62,905 bases of DNA, from positions 26,110 through 89,014 of the forward strand of contig NZ_JAQIVI010000091.1 in assembly GCF_028618695.1 (NCBI RefSeq). The letters run 5' to 3'. Below the pieces are notes generated by a model. It saw nothing but the letters and a program-made list of their open reading frames with translations, was not told the origin of the DNA and searched no databases. Source of the stretch: Natrinema soli. GTDB lineage: Archaea; Halobacteriota; Halobacteria; Halobacteriales; Natrialbaceae. Below are positions 20,573 through 29,661 of the stretch, in pieces. A program made the position numbers and the translations under genes. The number at the start of each line of letters is the position of its first letter. Position 1 is the stretch's first letter.

Positions 20573-21406
20573 CTACTCGCGATCGCCCTTCCAGGTGACG
20601 GTGCGACCCCAGGTGGTCGCCTTCCCCCAGAGGCCAGACCGCATGCACTCCAGTTCGACGATCTGGGAATTATCGACGAATAGGTTAATCTCGGGACCGA
20701 AGTTCTTGATATACCACTCGAACATCTCCGGTCCCGGCGCCTCAAACACGAGGTTCTCGATCCCGAGTTCATTCGCGATCTGGTAGGCGACGTCGGTTCG
20801 CCATTCAGTGACCTCCTCGGTGATACCTTCGGCTTCGACCATCAGGAGGTCCGCGCCCGCCTCGAGGTGGCGACGGCCCTCCTCGATGGCCTGCTCGGGA
20901 TCCTGTTGACCCTGCTCCTCGAGGACCTCTGGATCAGTAGCGCCGCCAGCCCCGAACTGGACGTTGATCTCCGGCTTTGGGTCGATTTCGTAGTCCTCGG
21001 CGACAATCTCCGTCATCCGCACCATGTCGTCGGTTCCGATAGCGAGGAATCCACTCGATAGCTCGACGATGTCGAACCCGAGCCGTTCGGCCTCCTCGAA
21101 GTACCGCTCGACTTTGTCGTTGTCGCGAATGAGGACGTTCTCGACGAACCCGCCAGTGGAGACTTTGACGTCATACTCGTGGCAGACGTCGATCAACTCC
21201 GTGACGGCCTCCTCTGGCATCAGCGCAAACGACCCGCCACTGAACTTGTAGATGTCCACGTACTGCCCCATCGTCTCCAAGATGTCCCGTAGCTCGCGCG
21301 GCCCCATCGGGTCGTAGTACGGACCCCGGATCTCCGTGATCCCTTTCTCTCGCGGCTTCTCCTCGCGCTCGTTGTGGTGCAGGAACTCGAAGGTACGGTC
21401 GACCAT
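20573..21406 (-). CDS. Phosphosulfolactate synthase (ComA) family protein
   Basis: A 277-residue predicted TIM-barrel lyase-like enzyme. Family members add sulfite to phosphoenolpyruvate to give phosphosulfolactate, the first step of coenzyme M synthesis in methanogens. Supporting blocks are EIRGPYYDPMG (about 24-34), YKFSGGSFALMP (about 52-63), VSTGGFVENVL (about 81-91), LMVEAEGITEE and FGPEINLFVDNSQI. Haloarchaea do not make methane, so a sulfolactate or other organosulfonate role is more likely. It lies 141 bp downstream of the PrpD-like gene on the same strand. Confidence 0.82.
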   Translation of the reverse strand: MVDRTFEFLHHNEREEKPREKGITEIRGPYYDPMGPRELRDILETMGQYVDIYKFSGGSFALMPEEAVTELIDVCHEYDVKVSTGGFVENVLIRDNDKVERYFEEAERLGFDIVELSSGFLAIGTDDMVRMTEIVAEDYEIDPKPEINVQFGAGGATDPEVLEEQGQQDPEQAIEEGRRHLEAGADLLMVEAEGITEEVTEWRTDVAYQIANELGIENLVFEAPGPEMFEWYIKNFGPEINLFVDNSQIVELECMRSGLWGKATTWGRTVTWKGDRE

Positions 21407-21547
21407 AATGCGGTAGTAGATTTGGTCTCCGTGTCCTTAGTGAGTGGGTCAATGGCCAGCTCAATCAGAACTTGAGGGCCGTCACCCCCCGGAGACCTAG
21501 CGACGCGAACAGTCCGACAAGTCCTGTTCAACGAGCCGTGCGACGCC

Positions 21548-22900
21548 CTACGCAAGCAGGTTGACGAGATCGTCGACGGTGTGCGACTCCAGGTCCCTGA
21601 TCATCGCAACGATATCGTCCCGGTCATCTTCGCCGAGTCTGGTGCCGGCCGTGTCGTTGAATTTCGACTCGACTTGACCCCAGCTCATCGGGTTCGTCGG
21701 ATGGCCTTGGAAGGAATCCTTCTCGACCATGTGAGTGGTGCCATCCTCGAGTTCGACCGTCACGCGAGCGGGCATCTCCCCGGCTTCGAACCGTTCAGTG
21801 AATGCCTCGTCCTCCTCGACGGTGACGTGCCGGAGGAGGTACTGGACGTCATCACGGGTGATGCGTTCCGGCTCATACTGGGCATTGCCCATCTCGCGGT
21901 CGAGAAGCGCTGCTGCCAGCATGTATGGGAGCGAGTGGTCGGCCTGGGCCTTCGTCTCGACTGTATGGCGATCACCTTCGCCGCCACCAATGATGAGCTT
22001 CGCGCCGGCGAACGTCTCCAAATCAATGAGCTTGACGGCACTGCCATCGAGATCCTCCTCCTCCGACAGCTCGATAACGCCCTCAACGGCGGACTGGGCG
22101 TACGTTTCCGCGACGTAGCGCTTCGTCATGACATCGTGGACTCTCGTGCAGCCGGGGTCGGGGTTGACCTCGAACTCGCCGCTGATGATCTGTTTCCACC
22201 CCTTTTGCCCCTCGAAGAGGTTATTGGGGCCCTCCATACCGTCATGGGCTAACAGGGCCGCGTAGACGGCGTTACGGGCGGCATTGGCCGACGCGATTCC
22301 CTTCCACTCGTTGATGCCGCCGGTACGGGTCACACGGAGAGCATTGTGGGGAGTTCCAGCGATGCCGATGGCGTCCCTGGTCGTCTCGACGTCAAGGTCA
22401 AGCACCTTCGCGACGCCGCAGGTCGCCGAGATGACTGTGTGGGTCACGTGATCCCATCCCTTGTCTCGAACCGGTGCATTCCAGGCGAGTTCACCCTGTA
22501 TCTCGTAGGCGACACCCACACCTTCTAGCAATTCCTCGCCAGAGGCGTCGACGTACTCGCCTGCGGCGATGACTGCACCGATGTTGTCGCTGGGGTGGGG
22601 CGTCTCGCCGGGCGCGAGAAAGGAGTCCATGAAGTCGAGATAGCGCGTCAATGCCGTATTGTGCATTGCGGCGCCGACTGGCGACGCGGTCTCGCCGCGC
22701 CCCCAGAGCGTGCAGCCGTCGCCCTGGTTAGCTCGCTGGACCGTCCGATGGACGACCTCCACCGGCTCCGCTCCGAGAGCGTTGATTCCGATACCGACCG
22801 AATCGAGTACCCTCTTTTTCAGTTCCTCTCGCGTGTCCGCAGAGAACTCTTCAACAGAGACATCCTGCACGAACGTGGCAAGTTCCTCGGTCGTCGTCAT
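21548..22900 (-). CDS. MmgE/PrpD family protein
   Basis: A 450-residue protein of the MmgE/PrpD family, whose best-known members dehydrate 2-methylcitrate or related tricarboxylates, or isomerise or decarboxylate similar acids. Family features are the N-terminal LKKRVLDSVGIGINALGAEP, the YLDFMDSFLAPGETPHPSDN block (about 88-107) and the middle CGVAKVLDLD region. Length is normal. It is followed on the same strand by a ComA-like gene, an unusual partnership suggesting a pathway on a sulfonated or branched hydroxy acid. No methylcitrate synthase gene is in the window. Confidence 0.85.
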   Translation of the reverse strand: MTTTEELATFVQDVSVEEFSADTREELKKRVLDSVGIGINALGAEPVEVVHRTVQRANQGDGCTLWGRGETASPVGAAMHNTALTRYLDFMDSFLAPGETPHPSDNIGAVIAAGEYVDASGEELLEGVGVAYEIQGELAWNAPVRDKGWDHVTHTVISATCGVAKVLDLDVETTRDAIGIAGTPHNALRVTRTGGINEWKGIASANAARNAVYAALLAHDGMEGPNNLFEGQKGWKQIISGEFEVNPDPGCTRVHDVMTKRYVAETYAQSAVEGVIELSEEEDLDGSAVKLIDLETFAGAKLIIGGGEGDRHTVETKAQADHSLPYMLAAALLDREMGNAQYEPERITRDDVQYLLRHVTVEEDEAFTERFEAGEMPARVTVELEDGTTHMVEKDSFQGHPTNPMSWGQVESKFNDTAGTRLGEDDRDDIVAMIRDLESHTVDDLVNLLA

Positions 22901-22944
22901 ACGTGGAGGTACGGCCGCATGGAGGAAGTCCCCTTTCCTCGATC

Positions 22945-23253
22945 TTATTCACAGGGGAGACGCTTGGATAGTGAGACGTCCCCTACAAGGACGACGCCGC
23001 ACATATCCTCTCCTTGAAGTCCACAGTAGTATTCATAGATTCCCTCCTCCGAGAACTCATAGACGGCACTATCGCCAGATCGGAGAACCTGTGTTCTTAA
23101 TTGCCACTGATCAGCAACATCGTGAAACTGCACACTATCGACGACGTGGGACGCCGACCCGACATTTTTCCAAACGACCGCCGTATCTGGGGATACTGTC
23201 TTCCGAACAGGATCAAAGGAGTACTCCTCCATTTTGACTGTTTCCTGTGCCAT
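22945..23253 (-). CDS. Small cupredoxin-like protein with altered copper site
   Basis: A 102-residue plastocyanin/azurin-fold domain with no signal peptide. Expected ligands are His in SHVVDSV (about 36) and Cys in EYYCGLQGEDMCG (about 76). At the position where relatives have Cys-x2-His (CGLHGEDMCG), this protein has Gln (codon CAA), so the second His ligand is missing. Met in EDMCG and an extra Cys are present. It lies 37 bp downstream of copA2 on the same strand and is probably co-transcribed. A cytoplasmic copper-handling or sensor role is inferred. Confidence 0.75.
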   Translation of the reverse strand: MAQETVKMEEYSFDPVRKTVSPDTAVVWKNVGSASHVVDSVQFHDVADQWQLRTQVLRSGDSAVYEFSEEGIYEYYCGLQGEDMCGVVLVGDVSLSKRLPCE

Positions 23254-23289
23254 GGTTGTGTTAGACCTGTTAGAGCGGTATTTCGTTGA

Positions 23290-25896
23290 TTAGCGCAGTC
23301 GGCCGAGCAGCTCATAGTCGTGGTCAGGAGTGTATCGCCGAAACAGTAGGCTGTTAGTCAACACGGAGACGCTGGAGAACGCCATCGCACCGGCAGCAAG
23401 CACGGGCTGGAGTAGCCCAAGCGACGCCAGCGGGAGCAACGTCGTGTTGTAACCTAACGCCCAGATGAGGTTCTGCTTGATCTTCTCGAGCGTCGCATCG
23501 GAGATACGGATCGCCTTTACCACGTCGTAGGGGTCATCACGCATCAGCGTCACGTCCGCGGCTTCGATGGCCACGTCCGTTCCCGAGCCGATCGCACACC
23601 CAACGTGTGCGACGGCGAGTGCAGGCGCGTCGTTGACGCCGTCACCGACCATCATCGCCTGTCGAGCCTCCGATTGGATAGCCTCGATCGCGTCGGACTT
23701 GTCTTCGGGGAGTACCTCGGCACGAACGTTCTCAGGGTCGATACCAACTTGCTCGGCGACTGCACGGGCGGTCCGCTCGTTGTCGCCGGTGATCATCATC
23801 ACGTCGACTCCACGTTCTTGGAGCGCAATAACCGCCTCAGTCGCGCTCTCTTTGACCGTATCCGCGTCTGCGACGACGCCGACGAGGTCTCCTTCATAGG
23901 CGACCAACATCGCAGTTTTCCCCTCGTTCTCGAGGCGCTCCATCGTCTCCTCAGCGGGTGACGGATCGATCCCGCTATCCCGCAGTAGCTTACGGTTGCC
24001 GACCAACACCTCACTCTCGCTCACCGTGGCGCGGATTCCGTGCCCGGGGACGTTCTCGAAGTCGTCAGGATCAGTCACGTCGATACCGCGTTCTTCGGCC
24101 CCCTCGATGATAGCGCGGGCGAGCGGGTGTTCGCTCCCGCTCTCGGCCGTGGCAGCGAGCCGGAGTACGTCCTCCTCGGAGAGACGGTCACGTGTAGTGA
24201 CCTGGCCCCCATCGGCTGCCGTGTCGCCACCATCAGTAACGGGCTGTCCGTCCGCATTGAAACCGACGACGTCGGTCAACTCCATTTCACCCTCAGTCAG
24301 CGTCCCGGTCTTATCGAAGACGACCGTGTCGACGTTCCTCGCACGTTCGAGAATGTCGCCACCTTTGAACAGGACACCATTCTGCGCGCCGATGGTCGTC
24401 CCAACCATTGTGGCTGCCGGAGTCGCCAGTCCGAGCGCACAGGGACACGCGATGAGCACCGCTGACGCGAACACGATGATCGAGAACTCGAAGACTGAAA
24501 CGGTTCCACCGGCCACGGCCGGGCCGCCTGCGACCTGCCCCCACAGTGGCAGCCAGTCGACGAATCCCGCGAGTGTCTCGGGGAAAAGGAACCAGACAAC
24601 CCCCCACAGGAGGGCGTTCGCGATGACCGCCGGGACGAAGTACGCGGAAATACGATCCGCGAGGTTCTGAATATCCGGCTGGCGGGACTGTGCTTCCTTG
24701 ACCGTCTGGACGATCTGCTGGAGCGCAGTATCCTCGCCGACCTTCGTCGCCTCCACGACCAGCACGCCATTCTCGTTAATGGTCGACCCGACAACCTCGT
24801 CGTCTTCTTCCTTTTCCACAGGAACGGACTCGCCGGTAACCATCGATTCGTCGACGGCGGACTGGCCGTCGACGACAACGCCGTCAGTCGGAATCTTCTC
24901 ACCAGGTCGGATCTTCATCTGGTCGCCGACTTCGACGTCCTCAAGTGGGATTTCCACTTCATTGCCATCTTCGTCGACGACGGTAGCTGTCTCGGCCTCC
25001 ATCTCGAGCAGCTTCCGAAGGGCGTCACTGGCCTGGCCCTTCGAACGGGCTTCGAGGTAGTTCCCGAGCGTGATGAACACGAGGATGAGCGCGGCCGTAT
25101 CGAAGTAAAGGCCGCCGGCGATGAGGCCGAGCAGGACGACCACGCTGTAGACGTATGCCGTGGACGATCCGAGAGCGATGAGGACGTCCATGTTGGCCTG
25201 CTTGTTCTTGACGAGCGCCTTGTAGGAATTCTTGTAGAACTGCCAACCGAGGACAGCTTGCACGGGCGTCGCGAGCAGGAACTCGATCCAGCCGAACTCG
25301 ACGCCGAAGACAGTCTCTGGGAGAACCGTCCCGCCCAAGAGGAACTTCTCGACGACGAAGAACAGCAGCGGTGCCGACAGCACAGCCCCGAATAGCGTCA
25401 ACCGGAGTTGCTTGCTGATTTCGGCCTGCCGTGCGGCGTCGCGGCGCTCCTGATCGGACTCATCGCTATCATTGTCATCGCGAACCGGCGTGTAGCCTGC
25501 ATCCTCGATAGCGTCGTAGAGCGCCTCGCGGGAGACGTCGGCCGGATTATACTCGACCTGTGCCTCGTCGGTCGCATAGTTCGCCTTCGCGCTAATGACG
25601 CCGGGTACACTCTCGATCGCGTCCTCATTGGTCTCGGCACAGTTCGCACACGTCATGTCCGAGATGCCAATCGAGACCGTAGCGGTCTCGGCGTGATACC
25701 CCGCATCGTCGATCGCGTCGTATATCTCACCGAGCGATACCGCTTCAGAATCGTATTCGACGGTGCCCTCGTCGGTGGCGAAGTTGATATTCGCCTCTGA
25801 GACGCCGTCGAGATCATCCAGGGCATCGGTAATCGTCTGTGAGCAATTCGCACAGCTCATGCCCTGGATTTCGAGGTGTGTGGTCTGCGCACTCAT
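23290..25896 (-). CDS. copA: Copper-exporting P1B-type ATPase, CopA type, copy 2
   Basis: An 868-residue paralogue of the CopA at 48-2651, collinear along its whole length. It has two HMA domains (GMSCANC near 13-19; DMTCANC near 82-88), TGES (about 358), CPCALG (about 485), DKTGTLTEG (about 530), SEHPLA and [11 protein letters not shown]. The second HMA has Asn where copy 1 has Ile after the CANC motif (ETNEDAIE), still compatible with function. It is followed by the small cupredoxin gene and preceded by the transposon-split Lrp-TRASH pseudogene and a CopZ gene, so this was once a copper operon with its own regulator. The ATG at 25896 is the only sensible start. Confidence 0.95.
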   Translation of the reverse strand: MSAQTTHLEIQGMSCANCSQTITDALDDLDGVSEANINFATDEGTVEYDSEAVSLGEIYDAIDDAGYHAETATVSIGISDMTCANCAETNEDAIESVPGVISAKANYATDEAQVEYNPADVSREALYDAIEDAGYTPVRDDNDSDESDQERRDAARQAEISKQLRLTLFGAVLSAPLLFFVVEKFLLGGTVLPETVFGVEFGWIEFLLATPVQAVLGWQFYKNSYKALVKNKQANMDVLIALGSSTAYVYSVVVLLGLIAGGLYFDTAALILVFITLGNYLEARSKGQASDALRKLLEMEAETATVVDEDGNEVEIPLEDVEVGDQMKIRPGEKIPTDGVVVDGQSAVDESMVTGESVPVEKEEDDEVVGSTINENGVLVVEATKVGEDTALQQIVQTVKEAQSRQPDIQNLADRISAYFVPAVIANALLWGVVWFLFPETLAGFVDWLPLWGQVAGGPAVAGGTVSVFEFSIIVFASAVLIACPCALGLATPAATMVGTTIGAQNGVLFKGGDILERARNVDTVVFDKTGTLTEGEMELTDVVGFNADGQPVTDGGDTAADGGQVTTRDRLSEEDVLRLAATAESGSEHPLARAIIEGAEERGIDVTDPDDFENVPGHGIRATVSESEVLVGNRKLLRDSGIDPSPAEETMERLENEGKTAMLVAYEGDLVGVVADADTVKESATEAVIALQERGVDVMMITGDNERTARAVAEQVGIDPENVRAEVLPEDKSDAIEAIQSEARQAMMVGDGVNDAPALAVAHVGCAIGSGTDVAIEAADVTLMRDDPYDVVKAIRISDATLEKIKQNLIWALGYNTTLLPLASLGLLQPVLAAGAMAFSSVSVLTNSLLFRRYTPDHDYELLGRLR

Positions 25897-26189
25897 TATG
25901 ATATTATAGGGGCTCTCTTCTTACCCCTCTTTCTGATAGAAATGCAAAGTACGGGCTGCCCCTCTCTTTAGAATCGTAAGCGTTCACGCACCTTCTTCGA
26001 GACGGGTATACCGCTCCTCAAACTGACTCTGACAGGACGGGCAGCAGAAATGATACACCTCCCCATCAATGCGCGTGGATTCGCCTTGGCTATCGACAGT
26101 GTTGCTACATTCCGCGCAGGTGAGCGCGAACTCAGTCCCATCGAGTGACGGCCTCCATTCGACATCGTCCATCAACGTCACCGTATGAC

Positions 26190-26240
26190 ATCCTCCCCGG
26201 CGTGAACGCCGGGGTTTCCTCGCGCTGGGAGTCTCGGCTA
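26190..26240 (-). ncRNA. Putative omega-RNA 3' portion at the element's right end
   Basis: In TnpB systems the guide RNA is made from the 3' end of tnpB through the right end. Here that stretch contains the 8-9 bp GC hairpin at 26195-26214, and the guide would come from flanking DNA just below 26187. Only the hairpin is directly visible; transcription is inferred. Confidence 0.5.
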
Positions 26241-27517
26241 TGCCGAGTCCACGGAGGCAACTTGCGAGTTTGTGTGCTCCTCGTTGGGACAGGGAGAGCG
26301 TGATGACTCCAGCCAGTCGTGACTGTCCCACTTGAGGCACACGGGCCGTGCCATCGGCCGTGCTACCGTTTCGTGCCGCCTCAGGAACGTCTCGCTTGCA
26401 ACGAGATCCGCGTGGCCTTCGAAGCCGCAAGAACACGTCAGCGTGTCCCGGTGCCGAGTCGTGTCCTCGGTCGAACCGCAGTTCGGACACGTCTGGGAGG
26501 TCCACGCTTCCGTGCGGACTTCGACGGAGATGCCATACTCTTCGGCGGTATCGGCGAGTCGTCCGACGAACCGCCGGAACGCCCAGAAGTTGTGCAGTTT
26601 GGCGTTCGTCCGAACCGACCAGTGCGTCTCGAGCACGTCGGTTAAGTCGCCGACGTACACCGTCGAAACGCCCTCGTCGTACAGTCGTTCTACGAGGTCG
26701 CGGGCGAGCGCGTCCATCGCGTGGTCGCGCCGTCGCGTCCGACGACGGTACAGTGAGTCGATCTGCTTCGAACTGTACCGCCCGTCCCGAAGCTTCGACT
26801 GGAGATCGGCAATCCGTTGCGTGGTCTCGCGGAATCGTTCGAACAGGTTGCGGCCCGCGTACAGGTACTGCTCGCCGGTCGAAACCGTACAGGCGACGAT
26901 GTTGTTCGCACCGATATCCAGAGCGGCGGATTCGTCTGCCAGTGGTTGTGCCAGTCGAGAATTGTCGATAGTGACTGGCTGAAAGGCCCTGAACGTCTCG
27001 CTCACATCGTCGTAATACAGTTCCAACCGGCCCTGCTTGTCGTACTCTTTCCAGTTCGGATTGCTGCGAACCTCGAGCCGGAGGCGTTCTTGGTATCCAA
27101 GACCGTACTCCTCTTTCAGGTCTTGGCCGACGAGTATCTCGAGCCGGGAGTATTCGCCCCACTCGACCGAGTACGACGTGTTTCGGATGTACGTCCGCAG
27201 TTCGCGGCCCTCGTCTTGGTTGCCCCAGAAGCCGGGCTTGCCGTTGGCTTCGCCCTTCTCTCGGAGTGCGAAGAACGAGCGCCACGCTTCGCGGTTCTTG
27301 CGTTCGATCTGCTGAACGGTTGACGCGCCGAGCGTACCGCCGTACCGTCCGCGGTATTCGTCGATCTCCCAAACGTCGCCGTCCGGGTCGTCGAAGTTGG
27401 TTCGACGCTGGTAATTGATCTCGTTCCAGAGAGCGGCTGAAGCGTCCAACAAGCGGCGAAGTATCTCCTCGTCCTCGTCGGACTGAGGAACACTTCGAAC
27501 TCGTTGGTGCGCTTCAT
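26238..27517 (-). pseudogene. tnpB: TnpB-family RNA-guided nuclease gene with an N-terminal frameshift
   Basis: The family start MKRTNEFEV is found at 27517, but the frame then shifts by one base (near 27490) into the long frame that begins [14 protein letters not shown] and runs about 415 residues to 26238. RuvC-like motifs are LDIGANN (first Asp), YVGDL where many TnpBs have a Glu-Asp-Leu, and GHADL (last Asp). The zinc finger is CPNCGS...CSCG. An in-frame ATG upstream (about 27549, MLVALVHRC) could still start the long frame, so a shortened but functional protein is not ruled out. It splits the regulator pseudogene. Confidence 0.78.
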
Positions 27518-27573
27518 CGCTACATCTGTGTACGAGCGCAACTAGCATAAACCTACGGGTTCTCGTAGATACC

Positions 27574-27714
27574 GTGTCGAACCACGTTAACATCGAAGTG
27601 CCCGACGACGAACAGTACGAGCGCATCAAACGCGTGAAAAACGAACACGGCCTGACGTGGCGTGGGATGTTGATCCACGCCGCCGACGACTTGGAGACTC
27701 CGGCCGGGGAGTAA
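27574..27714 (+). CDS. Small protein divergent from tnpB inside the element
   Basis: A 46-residue frame starting with [21 protein letters not shown] then [21 protein letters not shown]. It looks like a ribbon-helix-helix or short helical DNA-binding protein. It reads away from tnpB with a 56-bp shared promoter region. The coding look (acidic, no rare runs) and the placement suggest a passenger or regulator of the element. I cannot name a family. Confidence 0.5.
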   Translation: MSNHVNIEVPDDEQYERIKRVKNEHGLTWRGMLIHAADDLETPAGE

Positions 27715-28293
27715 CCGGTTGTTCGCGTCGTCGAGTGACGCGATTCACGCCCGGTAAACGGCGGGACTCTCTCGCTGTTTTAGGTAGTCGACGCCATCGG
27801 TGTCGACGAGAAATCCATCGAGCCACCGGCGAACGTTCTGTACCTGTGCGCGGGCGTCCAGATTTCGCCGTCTGCGGTCACGAACACGTGTTCGACCGCC
27901 TCAGCACTCCCTATCTGATCAGTGAGGTCGTCGACATCTCCATTGGTGACGTCCACCTGGATGAACACCGGGATGCCAGCTTGAAGCTGGGATCGATCAA
28001 CATCGACCGCGGTTAATAATTCCTGTCTCCTGAAGACGCGACACGCGGTCCGAGACGGCCGGTCCTGAGAGACCCACCTCGTCGGCGATCTCGCTGAACG
28101 GCCGCCGCGCATCCTCTCCCAAGAGCGTCAGAATCTCTATATCGGTTTCGTCGAGGTCTCGCATACAATGAGTTACTACATCAAGAATCCATACAGCGTC
28201 GATACTAGCTTTCACCTTCAAAGAAGTTCTGCTGCTCTACTTTGGATTGGAAGGAGAAAGTCACAAAGAATAGGCTCCCGTATCTCTATCTGT

Positions 28294-28491
28294 ATGAGCG
28301 AGACAATTACGGTCGAAGGGATGACGTGCGGGCACTGTGAGCAGACCGTCGAAGAAGCGCTCGAAGACGTCACGGGTGTGACGGCGGCGACGGCCGACCG
28401 CGAGGCAGAGACAGTAACTGTGGAGGGTGATGCTGAAACGCAAGCGCTCGTCGAGACTGTCGACGAGGCAGGATACGAGGCATCAGCGTAA
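28294..28491 (+). CDS. copZ: CopZ-like copper chaperone (single HMA domain)
   Basis: A 65-residue soluble protein with one heavy-metal-associated domain (residues 1-65). The Cu(I)-binding motif is GMTCGHC (about 8-14), and the tail EAGYEASA closes the ferredoxin-like fold. It should hand Cu(I) to CopA HMA domains. The ATG at 28294 gives the standard CopZ length; upstream codons are not HMA-like. It diverges from the broken Lrp-TRASH gene and faces away from copA2. Another CopZ is at 50851-51057. Confidence 0.92.
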   Translation: MSETITVEGMTCGHCEQTVEEALEDVTGVTAATADREAETVTVEGDAETQALVETVDEAGYEASA

Positions 28492-28534
28492 GATCGTCTG
28501 CAACTAGCGGTATTCGAGCCTTAGAAGAAGACCA

Positions 28535-29179
28535 ATGTCGGGTATTTCATCACCAATACACGCTACCGGTCGAAGATCATTGCCGCGATGGCTCGACCAG
28601 TATACGACGTATGGGCTCTATGGACTATTCATCGGAACGATTCTGTGTCTCGCTGCGTTGTTCACGAATCCGGTTCCTGACCCGTCGTTTCCGTGGGCAA
28701 GTTTGCCGGCTTCTCTTCGTCTGCCAGTCCAGCAGCCACGAATTGAACACTGGCCGGTCACCTATACGGTCGGGATCTGGCTGTGGATCATCGGATTTCC
28801 AACACTGTTTCTGGCCGGATACAGGCGGTATGGATCAGACCTTCGGTTCGGTTCTGAGCTGTGGCTCGCTGGGCTGCCGATGCTTGCAATGCTCGGGTGG
28901 ACGACCTATTGCAGGTTCTTCTGGCCCAAACTGCATCCACCGACCTGGAACGCACCATCCTACACCCTCGTCTGTTGGCTCTACTGCTCCTCGTACGATG
29001 TAATTTGGAGCAATGCAGCGTACGCCGTGGTTCTGATCGGCCTCGGCACAACACTACTCGCAGTACGACGGTCGCGACTATCACCGTATGCACTTGTCGT
29101 ATTCGGGGTGTTGGCGTTCCCGCTCGGTCTACCTACGATATATGCCGGGTACCAGCGGGTGACGCGATCACCCAGGTGA
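28535..29179 (+). CDS. Multi-spanning membrane protein of unknown function
   Basis: A 214-residue protein with about five hydrophobic segments (for example LYGLFIGTILCLAALF; YTVGIWLWIIGFPTLFLAGY; AYAVVLIGLGTTLLAV; YALVVFGVLAFPLGLPTIYAGY). Residues 120-155 contain C, W and H clusters (GWTTYCRFFWPKLHPP; VCWLYCSSYD) that could bind metal. It follows the CopZ gene by 43 bp on the same strand, so a role in the copper response is possible. No family recognised. Confidence 0.65.
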   Translation: MSGISSPIHATGRRSLPRWLDQYTTYGLYGLFIGTILCLAALFTNPVPDPSFPWASLPASLRLPVQQPRIEHWPVTYTVGIWLWIIGFPTLFLAGYRRYGSDLRFGSELWLAGLPMLAMLGWTTYCRFFWPKLHPPTWNAPSYTLVCWLYCSSYDVIWSNAAYAVVLIGLGTTLLAVRRSRLSPYALVVFGVLAFPLGLPTIYAGYQRVTRSPR

Positions 29180-29190
29180 ATGATTCTTTG

Positions 29191-29414
29191 GTTGGGATCG
29201 CCGTTTATCACGCGAACGCCTCACAGCTGGTGAGCGTAATCAACTGTTCGAGCGGGAGATATTGCAAGCAGTACCTGCTATCACCCAAGATAGATCGAAA
29301 CCAGTGCGAAGCCACCCACTTTTTCAGCTCTTCTGGCTTAACCTGACGCTTGTCGCGCTGATGCCTGTATTGTATGTGGCCTCATTCAATGGGGGTATCA
29401 CGATCATGGTTTGA
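29191..29414 (+). other. Open frame with no start, membrane-protein-like
   Basis: A 74-codon open stretch between stops reads RLTAGERNQLFEREILQAV and ends in a hydrophobic helix (LFWLNLTLVALMPVLYVASF). No ATG, GTG or TTG start is well placed, so it is probably a truncated gene. It fills most of the gap between 29180 and 29523. Confidence 0.35.
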
Positions 29415-29501
29415 AACGCTGGCAAGTACTTACATCAAACGGAAAACACAGAGGATCACGTTGCTAATTCGGCGCACTTTTCTACTAGTCAAATTAAAGT
29501 A

Positions 29502-29515
29502 TTAGACTAGTCTAA
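29502..29515. promoter_or_regulatory. DtxR/SirR-like operator upstream of the ZIP transporter
   Basis: TTAGACTAGTCTAA is a perfect 14-bp palindrome just after a TATA-like AATTAAAG (29492-29499). Its shape, TTAG...CTAA, matches sites of metal-dependent DtxR-family repressors. Metal-repressed expression of the ZIP gene is inferred. No DtxR gene is in the window. Confidence 0.6.
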
Positions 29516-29523
29516 AGCCATGC

Positions 29524-29661
29524 ATGGGTAACACAGTGTCCTGCTGCATTCGAGACGAACGAGACATTGCTGCGCTGGTGGAGGCCATCCGAGTATATCG
29601 ATACACTCGCCGTTATACCGTAGCGATTCAGAACCGTTGGGGAATACTGAATGACAATTGA
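29524..29661 (+). CDS. Possible upstream ORF overlapping the ZIP start
   Basis: A 45-codon frame (MGNTVSCCIRDERDIAALVE...) begins 8 bp after the operator, about where transcription should start, so it could be read from a leaderless mRNA. It ends at 29661, 11 bp inside the ZIP gene (ATG at 29651), so the two are arranged for translational coupling. Vicinal cysteines (SCC) near the start might bind metal. Whether it is made is unknown. Confidence 0.4.
   Translation: MGNTVSCCIRDERDIAALVEAIRVYRYTRRYTVAIQNRWGILNDN

Larger units (their letters stand above)
26187..27775 (-). mobile_element. IS200/IS605-group (IS1341-type) element with tnpB only
   Basis: The element carries a TnpB gene but no TnpA transposase. 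The end at 26187 contains the strong hairpin CCCCGGCGTGAACGCCGGGG (26195-26214), typical of the right end of haloarchaeal members. The other end near 27775 is placed from where similarity to the interrupted regulator resumes. Elements without TnpA move only with help from elsewhere. A small gene on the opposite strand (27574-27714) lies inside the element. Confidence 0.82.
25984..28164 (-). pseudogene. Lrp/AsnC-TRASH regulator, frameshifted and split by a TnpB element
   Basis: This was a copy of the regulator at 5273-5872. The 5' part (28164 down to about 27765) encodes the winged helix (DETDIEILTLLGEDARRP...SDRVSRLQ) and part of the RAM domain, but with a frameshift near 28010 and another near 27840. 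The 3' part (26188-25984) encodes the linker and TRASH domain (CAECSN...CCPSCQSQFEERY). Between them lies the element at about 26187-27775. Aligning with the intact copy, the break falls in the strand before the segment ending DVEWRP. The gene cannot make a whole regulator, though the TRASH fragment is still open. Confidence 0.88.

Noticed and set aside
20573..21406. Coenzyme M biosynthesis cluster
   Set aside because: Only the ComA-like gene is present; no comB, comC, comD or comE partner is in the window, and the organism is not a methanogen type.
25984..27372. A 462-codon minus-strand frame through the TnpB element
   Set aside because: It is a different frame over tnpB with strongly basic, Arg-rich composition. 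Only its last 65 codons are real, and those belong to the TRASH fragment of the split regulator.
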